From Nostoc sp. KVJ3 (GTDB lineage Bacteria; Cyanobacteriota; Cyanobacteriia; Cyanobacteriales; Nostocaceae), in assembly GCF_026127265.1 (NCBI RefSeq), contig NZ_WWFG01000002.1:682001-746000 (forward strand): a stretch of DNA of 64,000 bases. Direction: 5' to 3'. Position 1 is the first letter of the stretch, and the number at the start of each line of letters is the position of its first letter. The notes under the pieces were generated by a model. It did not search any database. It saw nothing but the letters and a program-made list of their open reading frames with translations, and was not told where the DNA came from. A program made the translations under genes and the position numbers. Positions 24,255 through 33,069 of the stretch are shown here, in pieces.

Positions 24255-26629
24255 ATGACTGCAACCTCAAAACCAGCCTTTTCCCCTCAAGAAATCGCGG
24301 CTGTTGGTCTTAAACCAGAAGAATACGCAGAAATTGTCCGTCGGTTAGGTCGTCATCCCAACAAAGCTGAATTGGGAATGTTTGGGGTGATGTGGTCAGA
24401 GCATTGCTGTTACAAGAATTCTCGACCTTTACTCAAACAATTTCCCACTGAGGGGCCCCGCATCCTCGTGGGGCCTGGAGAAAATGCTGGTGTTGTAGAT
24501 TTGGGTGACGGACTCCAACTAGCTTTTAAGATTGAATCTCACAACCACCCATCAGCTGTAGAACCATTTCAAGGTGCAGCAACCGGTGTCGGCGGAATTC
24601 TCAGAGATATTTTTACGATGGGTGCGCGTCCCATTGCTTTATTAAATTCCCTACGCTTCGGTTCCCTAGAAGATACCAAAACCCAAAGGCTGTTCCAAGG
24701 GGTAGTGGCAGGAATTGCCCATTATGGAAATTGCGTTGGCGTACCAACAGTAGGCGGCGAAGTTTATTTTGACGCGGCTTATTCTGGTAATCCCCTGGTG
24801 AATGTCATGGCACTAGGATTAATGGAAACATCAGAAATCGTTAAATCTGGGGCATCTGGCTTAGGCAACCCCGTGCTTTATGTTGGTTCCACTACTGGAC
24901 GCGATGGCATGGGAGGCGCGAGTTTTGCCAGTGCAGAATTAAGTGACCAATCAATAGATAATCGCCCTGCTGTGCAAGTAGGCGATCCATTTTTGGAAAA
25001 GTCGTTAATTGAAGCTTGTCTGGAGGCGTTTAAAACAGGTGCAGTTGTCGCCGCCCAAGATATGGGAGCAGCCGGTATCACCTGTTCTACCTCAGAAATG
25101 GCGGCAAAAGGCGGTGTGGGAATTGAACTAGATTTAGACAAGATTCCCGCAAGAGAAACAGGGATGGTTCCTTATGAATATCTGCTTTCGGAATCTCAAG
25201 AACGAATGCTGTTCGTTGCCCACAAGGGGCGTGAGCAGGAATTAATCGACATTTTCCACCGTTGGGGACTTCAAGCCGTTGTCGCTGGTACTGTCATCGC
25301 TGAACCCATTGTGCGGATTCTCTTTCAGGGTGGAGTAGCAGCAGAAATTCCTGCCGAGGCTTTGGCGGAAAATACCCCATTATATAACCGTGAATTGCTG
25401 GCAGAACCGCCAGAATATGCTCGTCAAGCTTGGGAATGGAATCCTGATTCCTTACCTGCTTGTACAACTGCTGGAATAGAACTCCAAGGAGGTTTGCAAA
25501 GTTGGAATGAGATTCTGTTAACTTTGCTCGATACACCCACGATCGCATCTAAAAATTGGGTATATCGTCAGTACGATCATCAAGTACAGAATAATACAGT
25601 AATACTCCCAGGTGGCGCTGATGCGGCTGTTATTCGGTTGCGCCCCCTTGAAGAAATCCCCAATCTAAAATCTAAAATTCCAAATCCAAAATTAGGGGTG
25701 GCGGCAACAGTAGATTGCAATCCTCGTTATGTTTATCTCGACCCTTACGAGGGAGCTAAGGCAGTGGTGGCGGAAGCCGCACGCAATCTTAGCTGTGTGG
25801 GGCAGAACCTCTGGCGGTGACGGATAACTTAAATTTTGGCTCTCCAGAAAAACCGATTGGTTATTGGCAATTGGCAGAAGCTTGTCGCGGTTTGGCAGAA
25901 GGTTGTCGAGAATTAGCAACGCCAGTCACAGGGGGAAATGTCTCTCTATACAATGAAACCCTCGATTCTCAAGGTGTTCCACAACCCATTTATCCCACTC
26001 CTGTTGTCGGGATGGTGGGCTTGATTCCCGATATCACCAAAATTTGTGGACAAGGTTGGCAAGAAGTTGGGGATGTGATTTATCTTCTCGGATTGCCTCT
26101 GGCATCGAAAATCAGTTTGGGAGCATCTGAGTATTTAGCCGCTATCCACGGGACTGTTGCCGGAAAACCGCCACGGGTAGATTTTGACTTAGAACGGCGG
26201 GTGCAGAAAGTTTGTCGGGAAGGAATTCGTAACGGTTGGATACGTTCAGCCCATGACTCTGCTGAAGGGGGAGTGGCGATCGCATTAGCAGAATGTTGCA
26301 TCGCTGGCAACCTTGGTGCCCAAATCAATTTAGAAATAACACCAACGCAGTTGAACCGGGTGGATGAGGTGCTGTTTGCCGAAGGTGGTGCCAGGATTAT
26401 AGTCTCTGTAACATCCACACAACAAGCAGTTTGGGAATCATACTTACAGGAACATCTCGGTCAACAGTGGCAAATACTAGGTACAGTTGGCAATTTTGAG
26501 ACGGGTTTGGGGGTTTTCACCACTGATAATCAGGTCTTAATCAAAGTTAGTATCGAAGATATGAGCGATCGCTATTCCCACGCGATCGCCAGGCGGATCG
26601 CCAACCACACCACTGTTTCTGAATCCTAA
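24255..26629 (+). pseudogene. purL: Phosphoribosylformylglycinamidine synthase, broken by a frameshift
   Basis: PurL uses ATP and glutamine-derived ammonia to make FGAM in purine synthesis. The first frame (ATG 24255) gives 521 residues with LGMFGVMWSEHCCYKNSRP, KIESHNHPSAVEPFQGAATG and AAQDMGAAGITCSTSEMA, then ends VGQNLWR at 25820. The next frame from 25803 gives AEPLAVTDNLNFGSPEKPIG and the C-terminal 270 residues to 26629 (ISPALECCIA-type GGVAIALAECCIAGNLG). One G missing from the GGGG run at 25798-25801 explains it: one more restores CVGAEPLAVTDNLNF. All domains are otherwise intact. Since purL is normally needed for purine synthesis, a read error at the homopolymer is likely. It precedes purF on the same strand. 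Confidence 0.9.
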
Positions 26630-26773
26630 TATTTAGACTTCACTCAGAAATCAGCACTAATCACTCAGAAGTATTAACATCCCTGAGCATAATTACGGTA
26701 CTGTTTTAATAGATGGTTAAAGATTTATTAAGGAATCAACAACTATCTATAGACATAATCCCAGTGACTAACT

Positions 26774-26936
26774 AATTCGTAATTCGTAATTGAAGCATAC
26801 AAGCTCCTTGATTGCTCAATGAAAACACAAAAGCCCGTAGTATCACTATTTCAAGCCTTGTATGGATTTAGCATTGCTAAATCCATACAATCATGGGCTA
26901 ATCATTACGAATTGCGTATTATCAATTACGAATTAT
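26774..26936. repeat. MITE-like palindromic element between purL and purF
   Basis: The stretch begins AATTCGTAATTCGTAATT and ends with the inverted counterpart CATTACGAATTGCGTATTAT then CAATTACGAATT. Inside, TTGTATGGATTTAG (26858-26871) pairs perfectly with CTAAATCCATACAA (26877-26890) around a 5-base loop. AGCCC at 26832 and GGGCT near 26895 pair outside it. No frame is open. The nested inverted repeats look like a small non-autonomous element. Confidence 0.6.
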
Positions 26937-26971
26937 TTTGACTTGACCCCCCCACCAGGAGCAAAGCTAGC

Positions 26972-28471
26972 ATGATTTCTATTCATTCTGTCACTTCGGA
27001 TGAATACCCCGACCCTACCAACAACCCAATCAATAGTCATGAAAATCAGTCTGACAAGCCAGAAGAAGCTTGTGGTGTTTTTGGCATCTATGCACCAGGA
27101 GAAAATGTCGCTAAACTGACATACTTTGGATTGTACGCCCTCCAGCATCGGGGTCAAGAATCAGCTGGGATTGCTACCTTTGAGGGAACACAAGTCCATC
27201 TCCACAAAGATATGGGCTTGGTGTCTCAAGTCTTCAATGAATCCGTTTTGGATCAATTACCTGGTAGCCTTGGTGTTGGTCACACTCGTTATTCCACCAC
27301 AGGTTCTAGCCGCAAAGTTAATGCCCAACCCGCAGTTCTGGAAACTCGCTTAGGTTCATTAGCTTTGGCACATAATGGTAATTTAGTCAATACCGTACAA
27401 CTGCGTCAAGAGTTGATTGAGAAAAAATACAACTTAATCACCACAACAGACTCAGAAATGATCGCTTTTGCGATCGCAGAAGCGATCAACGCTGGTGCAG
27501 ATTGGCTAGAAGGTTCAATTCAGGCATTTCATCGTTGCCAAGGAGCCTTTAGTTTAGTTATTGGCACTCCTGACGGACTGATGGGTGTTCGTGACACCAA
27601 TGGCATTCGCCCCCTAGTAATTGGGACTTTAGCTGGTAATCCAGTTCGTTACGTTTTGGCATCCGAAACTTGTGGTTTAGACATCATTGGAGCCGAATAC
27701 CTGCGAGATGTAGAACCAGGTGAATTAGTTTGGATTACTGAAGAAGGTTTGGCTTCCTATCATTGGAGTCAACAGCCCCAGAGAAAATTGTGTATTTTTG
27801 AGATGATTTATTTTGCCCGCCCTGATAGCATTATGCACAACGAGAGTTTGTACAGCTATCGGATGCGGTTAGGGCGACAACTAGCAGCAGAATCTCTTGT
27901 AGATGCCGATATTGTCTTTGGTGTTCCTGATTCTGGTATTCCGGCTGCGATCGGATTTTCCCAAGCTTCTGGTGTCGCCTACGCTGAAGGACTGATTAAA
28001 AATCGTTACGTTGGACGAACCTTTATCCAGCCAACACAAACTATGCGCGAGTCAGGTATCCGTATGAAACTTAACCCGCTTAAAGATGTGCTGGCGGGTA
28101 AACGAGTGATCATTGTAGATGACTCAATTGTTCGCGGTACTACCAGCCGTAAATTAGTTAAAACCTTGCGTGATGCTGGTGCAGTGGAAGTACACATGCG
28201 AATCTCCTCTCCGCCAGTAACTCACCCCTGCTTCTACGGCATCGATACCGATTCTCAGGATCAGCTGATTGCTGCTACCAAGTCAGTAGCAGAAATTGCC
28301 AAGCAACTGGAAGTAGACAGCCTCGCCTATCTGAGTTGGGAAGGAATGCTAGAAGCCACACGAGAAGACACCAATAGTTTCTGCTCTGCTTGCTTTACGG
28401 GTGATTATCCCGTAGCGATTCCTGAGTTAGTGAGGCGTTCTAAGTTGAGTTTAGAAAAGGTAGTGGTATAG
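26972..28471 (+). CDS. purF: Amidophosphoribosyltransferase
   Basis: A 499-residue enzyme for the first committed step of purine synthesis (PRPP + Gln to phosphoribosylamine). A 33-residue propeptide precedes the catalytic Cys of EEACGVFGIYAPGE. The glutaminase part has ALQHRGQESAGIAT and GHTRYSTTGSS. The PRPP loop is VIIVDDSIVRGTTSRKLV. Cysteines in ISSPPVTHPCFYGID and NSFCSACFTGDYP would bind the 4Fe-4S cluster of the Bacillus-type enzyme. The ATG at 26972 is preceded by AGGAGCAAAGC. It follows purL after a 340-bp gap holding a MITE-like element. Confidence 0.97.
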   Translation: MISIHSVTSDEYPDPTNNPINSHENQSDKPEEACGVFGIYAPGENVAKLTYFGLYALQHRGQESAGIATFEGTQVHLHKDMGLVSQVFNESVLDQLPGSLGVGHTRYSTTGSSRKVNAQPAVLETRLGSLALAHNGNLVNTVQLRQELIEKKYNLITTTDSEMIAFAIAEAINAGADWLEGSIQAFHRCQGAFSLVIGTPDGLMGVRDTNGIRPLVIGTLAGNPVRYVLASETCGLDIIGAEYLRDVEPGELVWITEEGLASYHWSQQPQRKLCIFEMIYFARPDSIMHNESLYSYRMRLGRQLAAESLVDADIVFGVPDSGIPAAIGFSQASGVAYAEGLIKNRYVGRTFIQPTQTMRESGIRMKLNPLKDVLAGKRVIIVDDSIVRGTTSRKLVKTLRDAGAVEVHMRISSPPVTHPCFYGIDTDSQDQLIAATKSVAEIAKQLEVDSLAYLSWEGMLEATREDTNSFCSACFTGDYPVAIPELVRRSKLSLEKVVV

Positions 28472-28521
28472 GAATTTAAAAAGGGAATATGGTACAGTTA
28501 TTCCCTATCAATGAACAAAAA

Positions 28522-28552
28522 GATCCCCGACTTTTTCAAGAAGTCGAGGATC
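28522..28552. terminator. Hairpin downstream of purF
   Basis: GATCCCCGACTT pairs with AAGTCGAGGATC (one G-U) around TTTCAAG-type loop, 50 bp past the purF stop. The A-run before it makes it best as a minus-strand terminator facing the transposase remnant, so it may act both ways. Confidence 0.55.
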
Positions 28553-28563
28553 TGAGCCTCTAG

Positions 28564-29040
28564 GTGTTTGTAAATCAAATAGGATTGCGATATCTCAGGC
28601 TAAAATGGCTAAATCCCCTAAATTTAACAAATTTAGCCGACTTAACCTCAGCTATAAATGCTTATAAAAAACGCTTTGACATCGGAGAAATGTTTCGAGA
28701 CTTTAAAAGTGGTGGCGATAAATTAGAAGATACAAATGTTTCGGGTAATCGCTTAATATCTCTGATTTTAATAATATCTTTTTCTTCTAGTATGTCCACC
28801 TTTCAAGGGCAAAAAATTAAGCGTATTGGCGTACAAAAATATATTGCTATAGTCAAATAATATGGACGAATCACGAGGAGACATAGCAGTTTTTATGTCG
28901 GTTTATATAGTCAAACCTGGGTAAGTTTCATAGATAATTGTTGGTGTATTGTTCAAAAATTAATGATATTAAATCGCAATAAAATTGAGCATTATTTACG
29001 AGGTTTGAGGGCTATGGAGCTTATTCTGTCTACGTTTTAG
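28564..29040 (+). pseudogene. IS4-like transposase remnant
   Basis: The frame reads RYLRLKWLNPLNLTNLADLT, YKKRFDIGEMFRDFKSGG, NRLISLILIISFSSS, FQGQKIKRIGVQKY and then a TAA at 28858-28860. It resumes in the same frame as YGRITRRHSSFYVGLYSQTW, NCWCIVQKLM and HYLRGLRAMELIL, to a stop at 29040. This is the C-terminal half of an IS4-type DDE transposase. In the Y-(2)-R-(3)-E-(6)-K signature the E position (28684-28686) is GGA, glycine. With the N-terminal half gone, an internal stop and the catalytic Glu lost, it is dead. No terminal inverted repeats or target duplication were seen. Confidence 0.8.
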
Positions 29041-29056
29041 CTTTCATATCACCCCC

Positions 29057-29563
29057 TCAGATAAGGTTTGCTCGAATATCTTTTAAAGTCATCATTAGCG
29101 TTAATGGTTCCATTGGTGATGGTTGAAACCCGTATTTTAAATAAAATCTTTTGGCTTCTTCATCCTTAGCGTGAACCAAAACACATCTAATACCCACCAT
29201 TTGGGATACTGTTAAAGTACGAATAATAGCATCTTTCAATAAACCAGACCCTATACCCCGTCCTTCCCATTTGGTATCTACAGCAAGTCTCCCGATAAGC
29301 ATACATGGTATAGGGTCTGGTGCGTTCCGTTTAGCTTTGCTAACAGCTATTAAATGAGTTACAGAAGCAGTTGCTAAACAGTAATAGCCTATTACTTGAT
29401 TTTCAATAGTTACTACAAAAGTTCTAGCCGTATCCCCCTCATTTTTCAAAGCTTTCTCCTTCAGCCAATTATTCAAAGCTTCTGATTTAGATTCAAATTC
29501 TAATACATCATGCTTAAGAGTAAGTGGCTGAGGAGGATTAATAATTTTTGTTTGTTTCCTCAT
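29057..29563 (-). CDS. GNAT acetyltransferase toxin (TacT/AtaT type)
   Basis: A 168-residue GNAT protein following a DUF1778 antitoxin. Motifs include SEALNNWLKEKALKNEGDTA, CMLIGRLAVDTKWEGRGIGS (acetyl-CoA pyrophosphate loop Q/R-x-x-G-x-G/A as EGRGIGSGL) and VLVHAKDEEAKRFYLKYGF with the active-site Tyr. Toxins of this group acetylate the amino acid on charged tRNAs. The ATG at 29563 overlaps the antitoxin TAA by one base (TAATG). A TTG nine bases earlier is an alternative start. Confidence 0.85.
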   Translation of the reverse strand: MRKQTKIINPPQPLTLKHDVLEFESKSEALNNWLKEKALKNEGDTARTFVVTIENQVIGYYCLATASVTHLIAVSKAKRNAPDPIPCMLIGRLAVDTKWEGRGIGSGLLKDAIIRTLTVSQMVGIRCVLVHAKDEEAKRFYLKYGFQPSPMEPLTLMMTLKDIRANLI

Positions 29564-29853
29564 TAATCCCAAGGAGATTTAGTCGTTAATAATTTACGAA
29601 TTTCTTCGTTTGTTTTAGGTGGTGAGTCCAAAATAGCAAGGAATTTTTGATACCTTTCCTCGTCTAACGCAAAGAAGGTCTTGTCACAGATGACTTTCTC
29701 TGCTTCTCGACAGGCAACTTCTAACATAAAGTCAGAACGGTTCTTGCCAAGAATCAATGCAGCATTATCAATTAAATCCCGTTGTTGTTCTTGAACTCTA
29801 ATATTAATTACTTGTTTACGACCAAGGTTATCCATTTTAGAACGGGCAAGCAT
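29563..29853 (-). CDS. DUF1778 antitoxin (TacA type)
   Basis: About 96 residues with a ribbon-helix-helix start (KQVINIRVQEQQRDLIDNAA, then LGKNRSDFMLEVACREAE) and the disordered neutralising tail ALDEERYQKFLAILDSPPKT ending KSPWD. It binds its promoter and blocks the GNAT active site. The ATG at 29853 follows GGAAG by eight bases; alternatives are 29880 (no ribosome-binding site) and 29835. Upstream, a hairpin TTGCTGAAT/ATTCAGCAA at 29887-29919 and a TTGTGTATACAAC near-palindrome at about 29942-29955 could be operator sequence. Confidence 0.85.
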   Translation of the reverse strand: MLARSKMDNLGRKQVINIRVQEQQRDLIDNAALILGKNRSDFMLEVACREAEKVICDKTFFALDEERYQKFLAILDSPPKTNEEIRKLLTTKSPWD

Positions 29854-30099
29854 TGGGTATCTTCCATGTGTGTATCTCATTTAGCGTTGCTGAATTAAGT
29901 TTTAAGCTTTATTCAGCAATACTTAATATCTAATATAGAATATTGTGTATACAACGTCAACACAAGATTTTGGGTTTAATCAGTTGTGTAATTACCGATA
30001 CTTGCCATAGACAAGAGGACTTTTCAAACATCCTCTTAAACAAATTAGTAAGCGATGTCTGACGACAAGCCGAAGGAGCATCTACGCTAATCCATAAAT

Positions 30100-30381
30100 T
30101 TAACTGTGCTGCAAAAACTCAACTTTTGGCAATAACGGGTCAGTCACAATACCCACACCGCTAAAACCCCAGCGTTTGAGCAAGTTACCCAACTGTGTAC
30201 GCGCAATAGATTCCACAGTAAAGCGATTTGCCACTTCTGCTGCATGGGTGTTGAGATAGCTAAGGGCATCAAAGTTTTCCTGGAACAGCAATAAATAACC
30301 TGATGTTTCGGTGTCAGGACGAGCTATGAGATAATTACCGTCAGCTTTTGAACGCACCAAGTAATAGACTTCGGACAGCAT
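30100..30381 (-). CDS. Small conserved-looking protein after the ABC permease
   Basis: A 93-residue protein starting MLSEVYYLVRSKADGNYLIA with RPDTETSGYLLLFQENFDAL and SIARTQLGNLLKRWGFSGVG. It has alternating strand and helix and no membrane segment. I do not recognise a named family. It lies 22 bp downstream of the permease gene on the same strand, so the two may be co-transcribed. Confidence 0.65.
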   Translation of the reverse strand: MLSEVYYLVRSKADGNYLIARPDTETSGYLLLFQENFDALSYLNTHAAEVANRFTVESIARTQLGNLLKRWGFSGVGIVTDPLLPKVEFLQHS

Positions 30382-30403
30382 GGAGATGAAGTTTAACCAA
30401 TGA

Positions 30404-31450
30404 CTAATTGAGATTTTCTAGGCGAATGCGAGGATCGGCGGCTTTTAACATTAAATCGGCGATTAAATTACCAGCAATCAGCAACACTGCGCCCATTAAC
30501 AAGCTTGCCATTAACAAATATAAATCTTGAGCTTGTAAAGCTTGTAAAGTCAACCTGCCTAAACCGGGCCAGTTAAAGAAAAATTCGGCAATGAAAGCAC
30601 CGTTTAATAAACCAGCTAATTCAAAACCCAATAAGGTAATCAAGGGATTTACGGCGTTACGGAGTGCGTGAACGTAAATCACACGATTTTCTGGCAATCC
30701 TTTGGCGCGAGCCGTTTGGATATAATCTTGACGCAAAACATCCAATAATTCGCCGCGAGTGATGCGTTGTAAACCAGCAAAACTGGTAATTGAGAGGGCG
30801 ATGGTGGGTAAAATCATGTGCCAGCCGACATCTAAGATTCTGCCAAACCATGTCAGTTCAGAGTGATTGATGCTAGTCATGCTACCCACTGGGAATAAGG
30901 GCGAGGTGATTTGAGCTAAAACCAGTAGTGCTAAGGCAGTGATGAAACTGGGAAAACCTTGTCCGGTATAGCTAATAACCTGTAAAATCCGGTCTGCTAG
31001 CTTATTTTGGTTAACAGCAGCAAAAATTCCGAGAGGGATAGCGATCGCCCATGTGACAATTAAAGATGCGATCGCTAATAACAAAGTCGCTGGTACTCTT
31101 TCCCACAACAACGATGCCACTGAACGTTGATAAATAAAACTCGTGCCAAAATCCCCTTTTGTCAAAATTCGCCATATCCATAGCCAAAATTGCTCTGGCC
31201 AAGACTTATCAAGACCAAACTGACGCTTAATTTCCTCAATTCTTTCTGGAGATATCTTCGGGTTTTGCCGCAGCGTATCTACATAATCCCCTGGAGCGAG
31301 TTGAATAATGAAAAATGACAAAGCTGATGCCAAAAACAAAGTTAGTAGGGCTTGCAATACCCGCTTTGCCACATAAATGAAAGTTTCGCTCGTGACTAGC
31401 CTGATTAGCCAATCCCTACCTGTCTCCAAGGAAATTCTCGTAGATGTCAT
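30404..31450 (-). CDS. ABC transporter permease, DppB/OppB type
   Basis: A 348-residue inner-membrane permease of the peptide/nickel importer class. Six transmembrane helices are apparent (for example VLQALLTLFLASALSFFIIQ near the N-terminus and LLMGAVLLIAGNLIADLML at the end). The cytoplasmic EAA loop reads DYIQTARAKGLPENRVIYVH. The typical QLAPGDYVDTLRQNP insert follows helix 1. No partner permease, ATPase or binding protein lies beside it, which is common in cyanobacteria. The substrate cannot be deduced. An adenine phosphoribosyltransferase gene lies upstream across a short-repeat spacer. Confidence 0.9.
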   Translation of the reverse strand: MTSTRISLETGRDWLIRLVTSETFIYVAKRVLQALLTLFLASALSFFIIQLAPGDYVDTLRQNPKISPERIEEIKRQFGLDKSWPEQFWLWIWRILTKGDFGTSFIYQRSVASLLWERVPATLLLAIASLIVTWAIAIPLGIFAAVNQNKLADRILQVISYTGQGFPSFITALALLVLAQITSPLFPVGSMTSINHSELTWFGRILDVGWHMILPTIALSITSFAGLQRITRGELLDVLRQDYIQTARAKGLPENRVIYVHALRNAVNPLITLLGFELAGLLNGAFIAEFFFNWPGLGRLTLQALQAQDLYLLMASLLMGAVLLIAGNLIADLMLKAADPRIRLENLN

Positions 31451-31510
31451 TTATCCTTTGTCCTTTGTTATTTGTTATTTGTCCTTTGCTAATGACTAAT
31501 GACCAATGAC
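31450..31510. repeat. TTTGTTA/TTTGTCC short tandem repeat array
   Basis: Variants of a 7-base TTTGTCC/TTTGTTA unit followed by TAATGAC units, the same layout as at 13619-13710. It separates apt from the permease gene. Confidence 0.7.
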
Positions 31511-31516
31511 AAATAA

Positions 31517-32035
31517 CTAATATTCAATTAGAGAGATAATCGGTACGTCCGGCAGATATTTACGCCCTTCTAAATCCCGTAGCTCGATAATAAACCCAAA
31601 TCCTACTAATTCGCAGCCAATCTTTTGCAATAACTTTGCTGTTGCACTTGCAGTTCCACCCGTGGCAATCAAATCATCCACAATCAAAACTCGGCTACCT
31701 TCATGTAGAGCGTCTTGATGCACTTCCAAGCAGTCTGTACCATACTCTAGTTCATATTGAATTGAGTGAACTGCATCTGGTAACTTACCTCTTTTGCGGA
31801 CGGGAATAAAACCAACTCCTAATTTGTAAGCCAGAGGTGAGCCAAAAATGAATCCCCTCGATTCTATACCTATGACATAATCCGTTACGATCCCAGCTTC
31901 ATTGCATTTTTGTGTTAAAAAGTCAATAGTGTAGCGCAGTCCCTCTGGATCGCGCAGTAGCGTAGTAATATCCCGAAATAAAATTCCGGGCTTGGGAAAA
32001 TCTGGGATGTCACGAACAAGAGACTTTAAATCCAT
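31517..32035 (-). CDS. apt: Adenine phosphoribosyltransferase
   Basis: A 172-residue purine-salvage enzyme (adenine + PRPP to AMP). DIPDFPKPGILFRDITTLL is the family start, YVIGIESRGFIFGSPLAYKL is central, and the PRPP loop is RVLIVDDLIATGGTASATA. Length and start (MDLKSLVRDIPDF) are standard. Confidence 0.96.
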   Translation of the reverse strand: MDLKSLVRDIPDFPKPGILFRDITTLLRDPEGLRYTIDFLTQKCNEAGIVTDYVIGIESRGFIFGSPLAYKLGVGFIPVRKRGKLPDAVHSIQYELEYGTDCLEVHQDALHEGSRVLIVDDLIATGGTASATAKLLQKIGCELVGFGFIIELRDLEGRKYLPDVPIISLIEY

Positions 32036-32442
32036 AAAAAGGGAGTGGGGAGTGGGGAGTATGGAAAGTTAGGAGTGAAGAGTGAGGAGTTATGAATTTA
32101 AATTCCTAGCTATCCCAATGCCCAATTCCCAATTTTCGGATACCTGAAAAATCGTACACTATAATGTCATACGCTGGGGGTCAAGGCTGAAGCTTCGTCC
32201 TTTATTGACGATAATTAGAATCTAAACCAAGCTAGAAAAGGTATTGCACTAAGAAATGAGGTGAATTAATTTATGTTTTAAAACTTTGATTTCAATATAG
32301 GGAAAACTGTGAATAGAAAGAGTTAAGTAATGTATATATCAGGTAGTCATACTACTGCTACAAGTCTAACGTTCAAGTCTTGGCTACCGATTTTAAATTT
32401 GTTTTACCTAGTCTGTTGGAACCGCACAAGGTATTTTATAGA
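32036..32442. repeat. Spacer with GGGAGTG/TTAGGAG and CCCAATTCCCAA heptamer repeats
   Basis: No gene seen in about 400 bases between the divergent apt and DUF3038 genes. GGGAGTGGGGAGTGGGGAG at 32041-32059, GTTAGGAGTGAAGAGTGAGG at 32068-32090 and CCCAATGCCCAATTCCCAAT at about 32115 are short tandem repeats of types seen elsewhere in the window. Confidence 0.55.
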
Positions 32443-33069
32443 ATGAATGTCTCAGCAAGTTTAACGCCGTTCAACAGTCCAACTCAAGATTCGCTGCCGA
32501 TGATTCTGGACACTTTGCCAGATCCTGCGATCGCTTCCAAGACATGCCCTCGGAGAACGCGGTTGCAAATTGACCTGATTTTATTGGCAATTGAAGCTTT
32601 AGAGCTTGGTGGTTCGGAAGCAATCTTGAGTTTTGCTCAAGAGTTGGATCTCAAAGGAATTGTTAAAGACAGGGTGAATTTGTGGCGGATGCGTAGCTCT
32701 AACCCGCTACGAAGAGCGCACATGCGTCGTCCCTTAACTATTATGGAAGCAAAAGCTCTCGTGGTAATTGCTTGCTACATAGCGCGGCGTTTAACTGTTG
32801 TTATCCGCCAGTTACTCATGATATGTCAACAAATGGAAGAAAAGCAGATTCCATTAGAACAGAATTTGCGTCTATCCAATTACCTAGAGCGGTTTAGAGC
32901 GCATTTTAAAAGCCGGATGAATGCTCGACGTTCTGGTGTCCTGGCATTAAGTTCTGATGAAAAATTAGATGAGCTAGCGATAAATTTGTTAGGACAATTA
33001 CTATTTTGTACAGGTACAGCTGGAATGCAGCGCTTCTGGATTAGTCTTTTTGACGGTGAAGTGGAATGA
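32443..33069 (+). CDS. DUF3038 domain protein
   Basis: A 208-residue cyanobacterial protein of unknown function. Helical segments include RRTRLQIDLILLAIEALELG, TIMEAKALVVIACYIARRLT and ELAINLLGQLLFCTGTAGMQ. The ATG at 32443 is preferred; a TTG at 32380 would add 21 residues. Its TGA overlaps the ATG of the DUF4335 gene (ATGA), and the two families are commonly neighbours in cyanobacteria. Within it, 32690-32730 (RMRSSNPLRRAHMRRP) has DNA like short Nostoc repeats, perhaps an in-frame insertion. Confidence 0.85.
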   Translation: MNVSASLTPFNSPTQDSLPMILDTLPDPAIASKTCPRRTRLQIDLILLAIEALELGGSEAILSFAQELDLKGIVKDRVNLWRMRSSNPLRRAHMRRPLTIMEAKALVVIACYIARRLTVVIRQLLMICQQMEEKQIPLEQNLRLSNYLERFRAHFKSRMNARRSGVLALSSDEKLDELAINLLGQLLFCTGTAGMQRFWISLFDGEVE

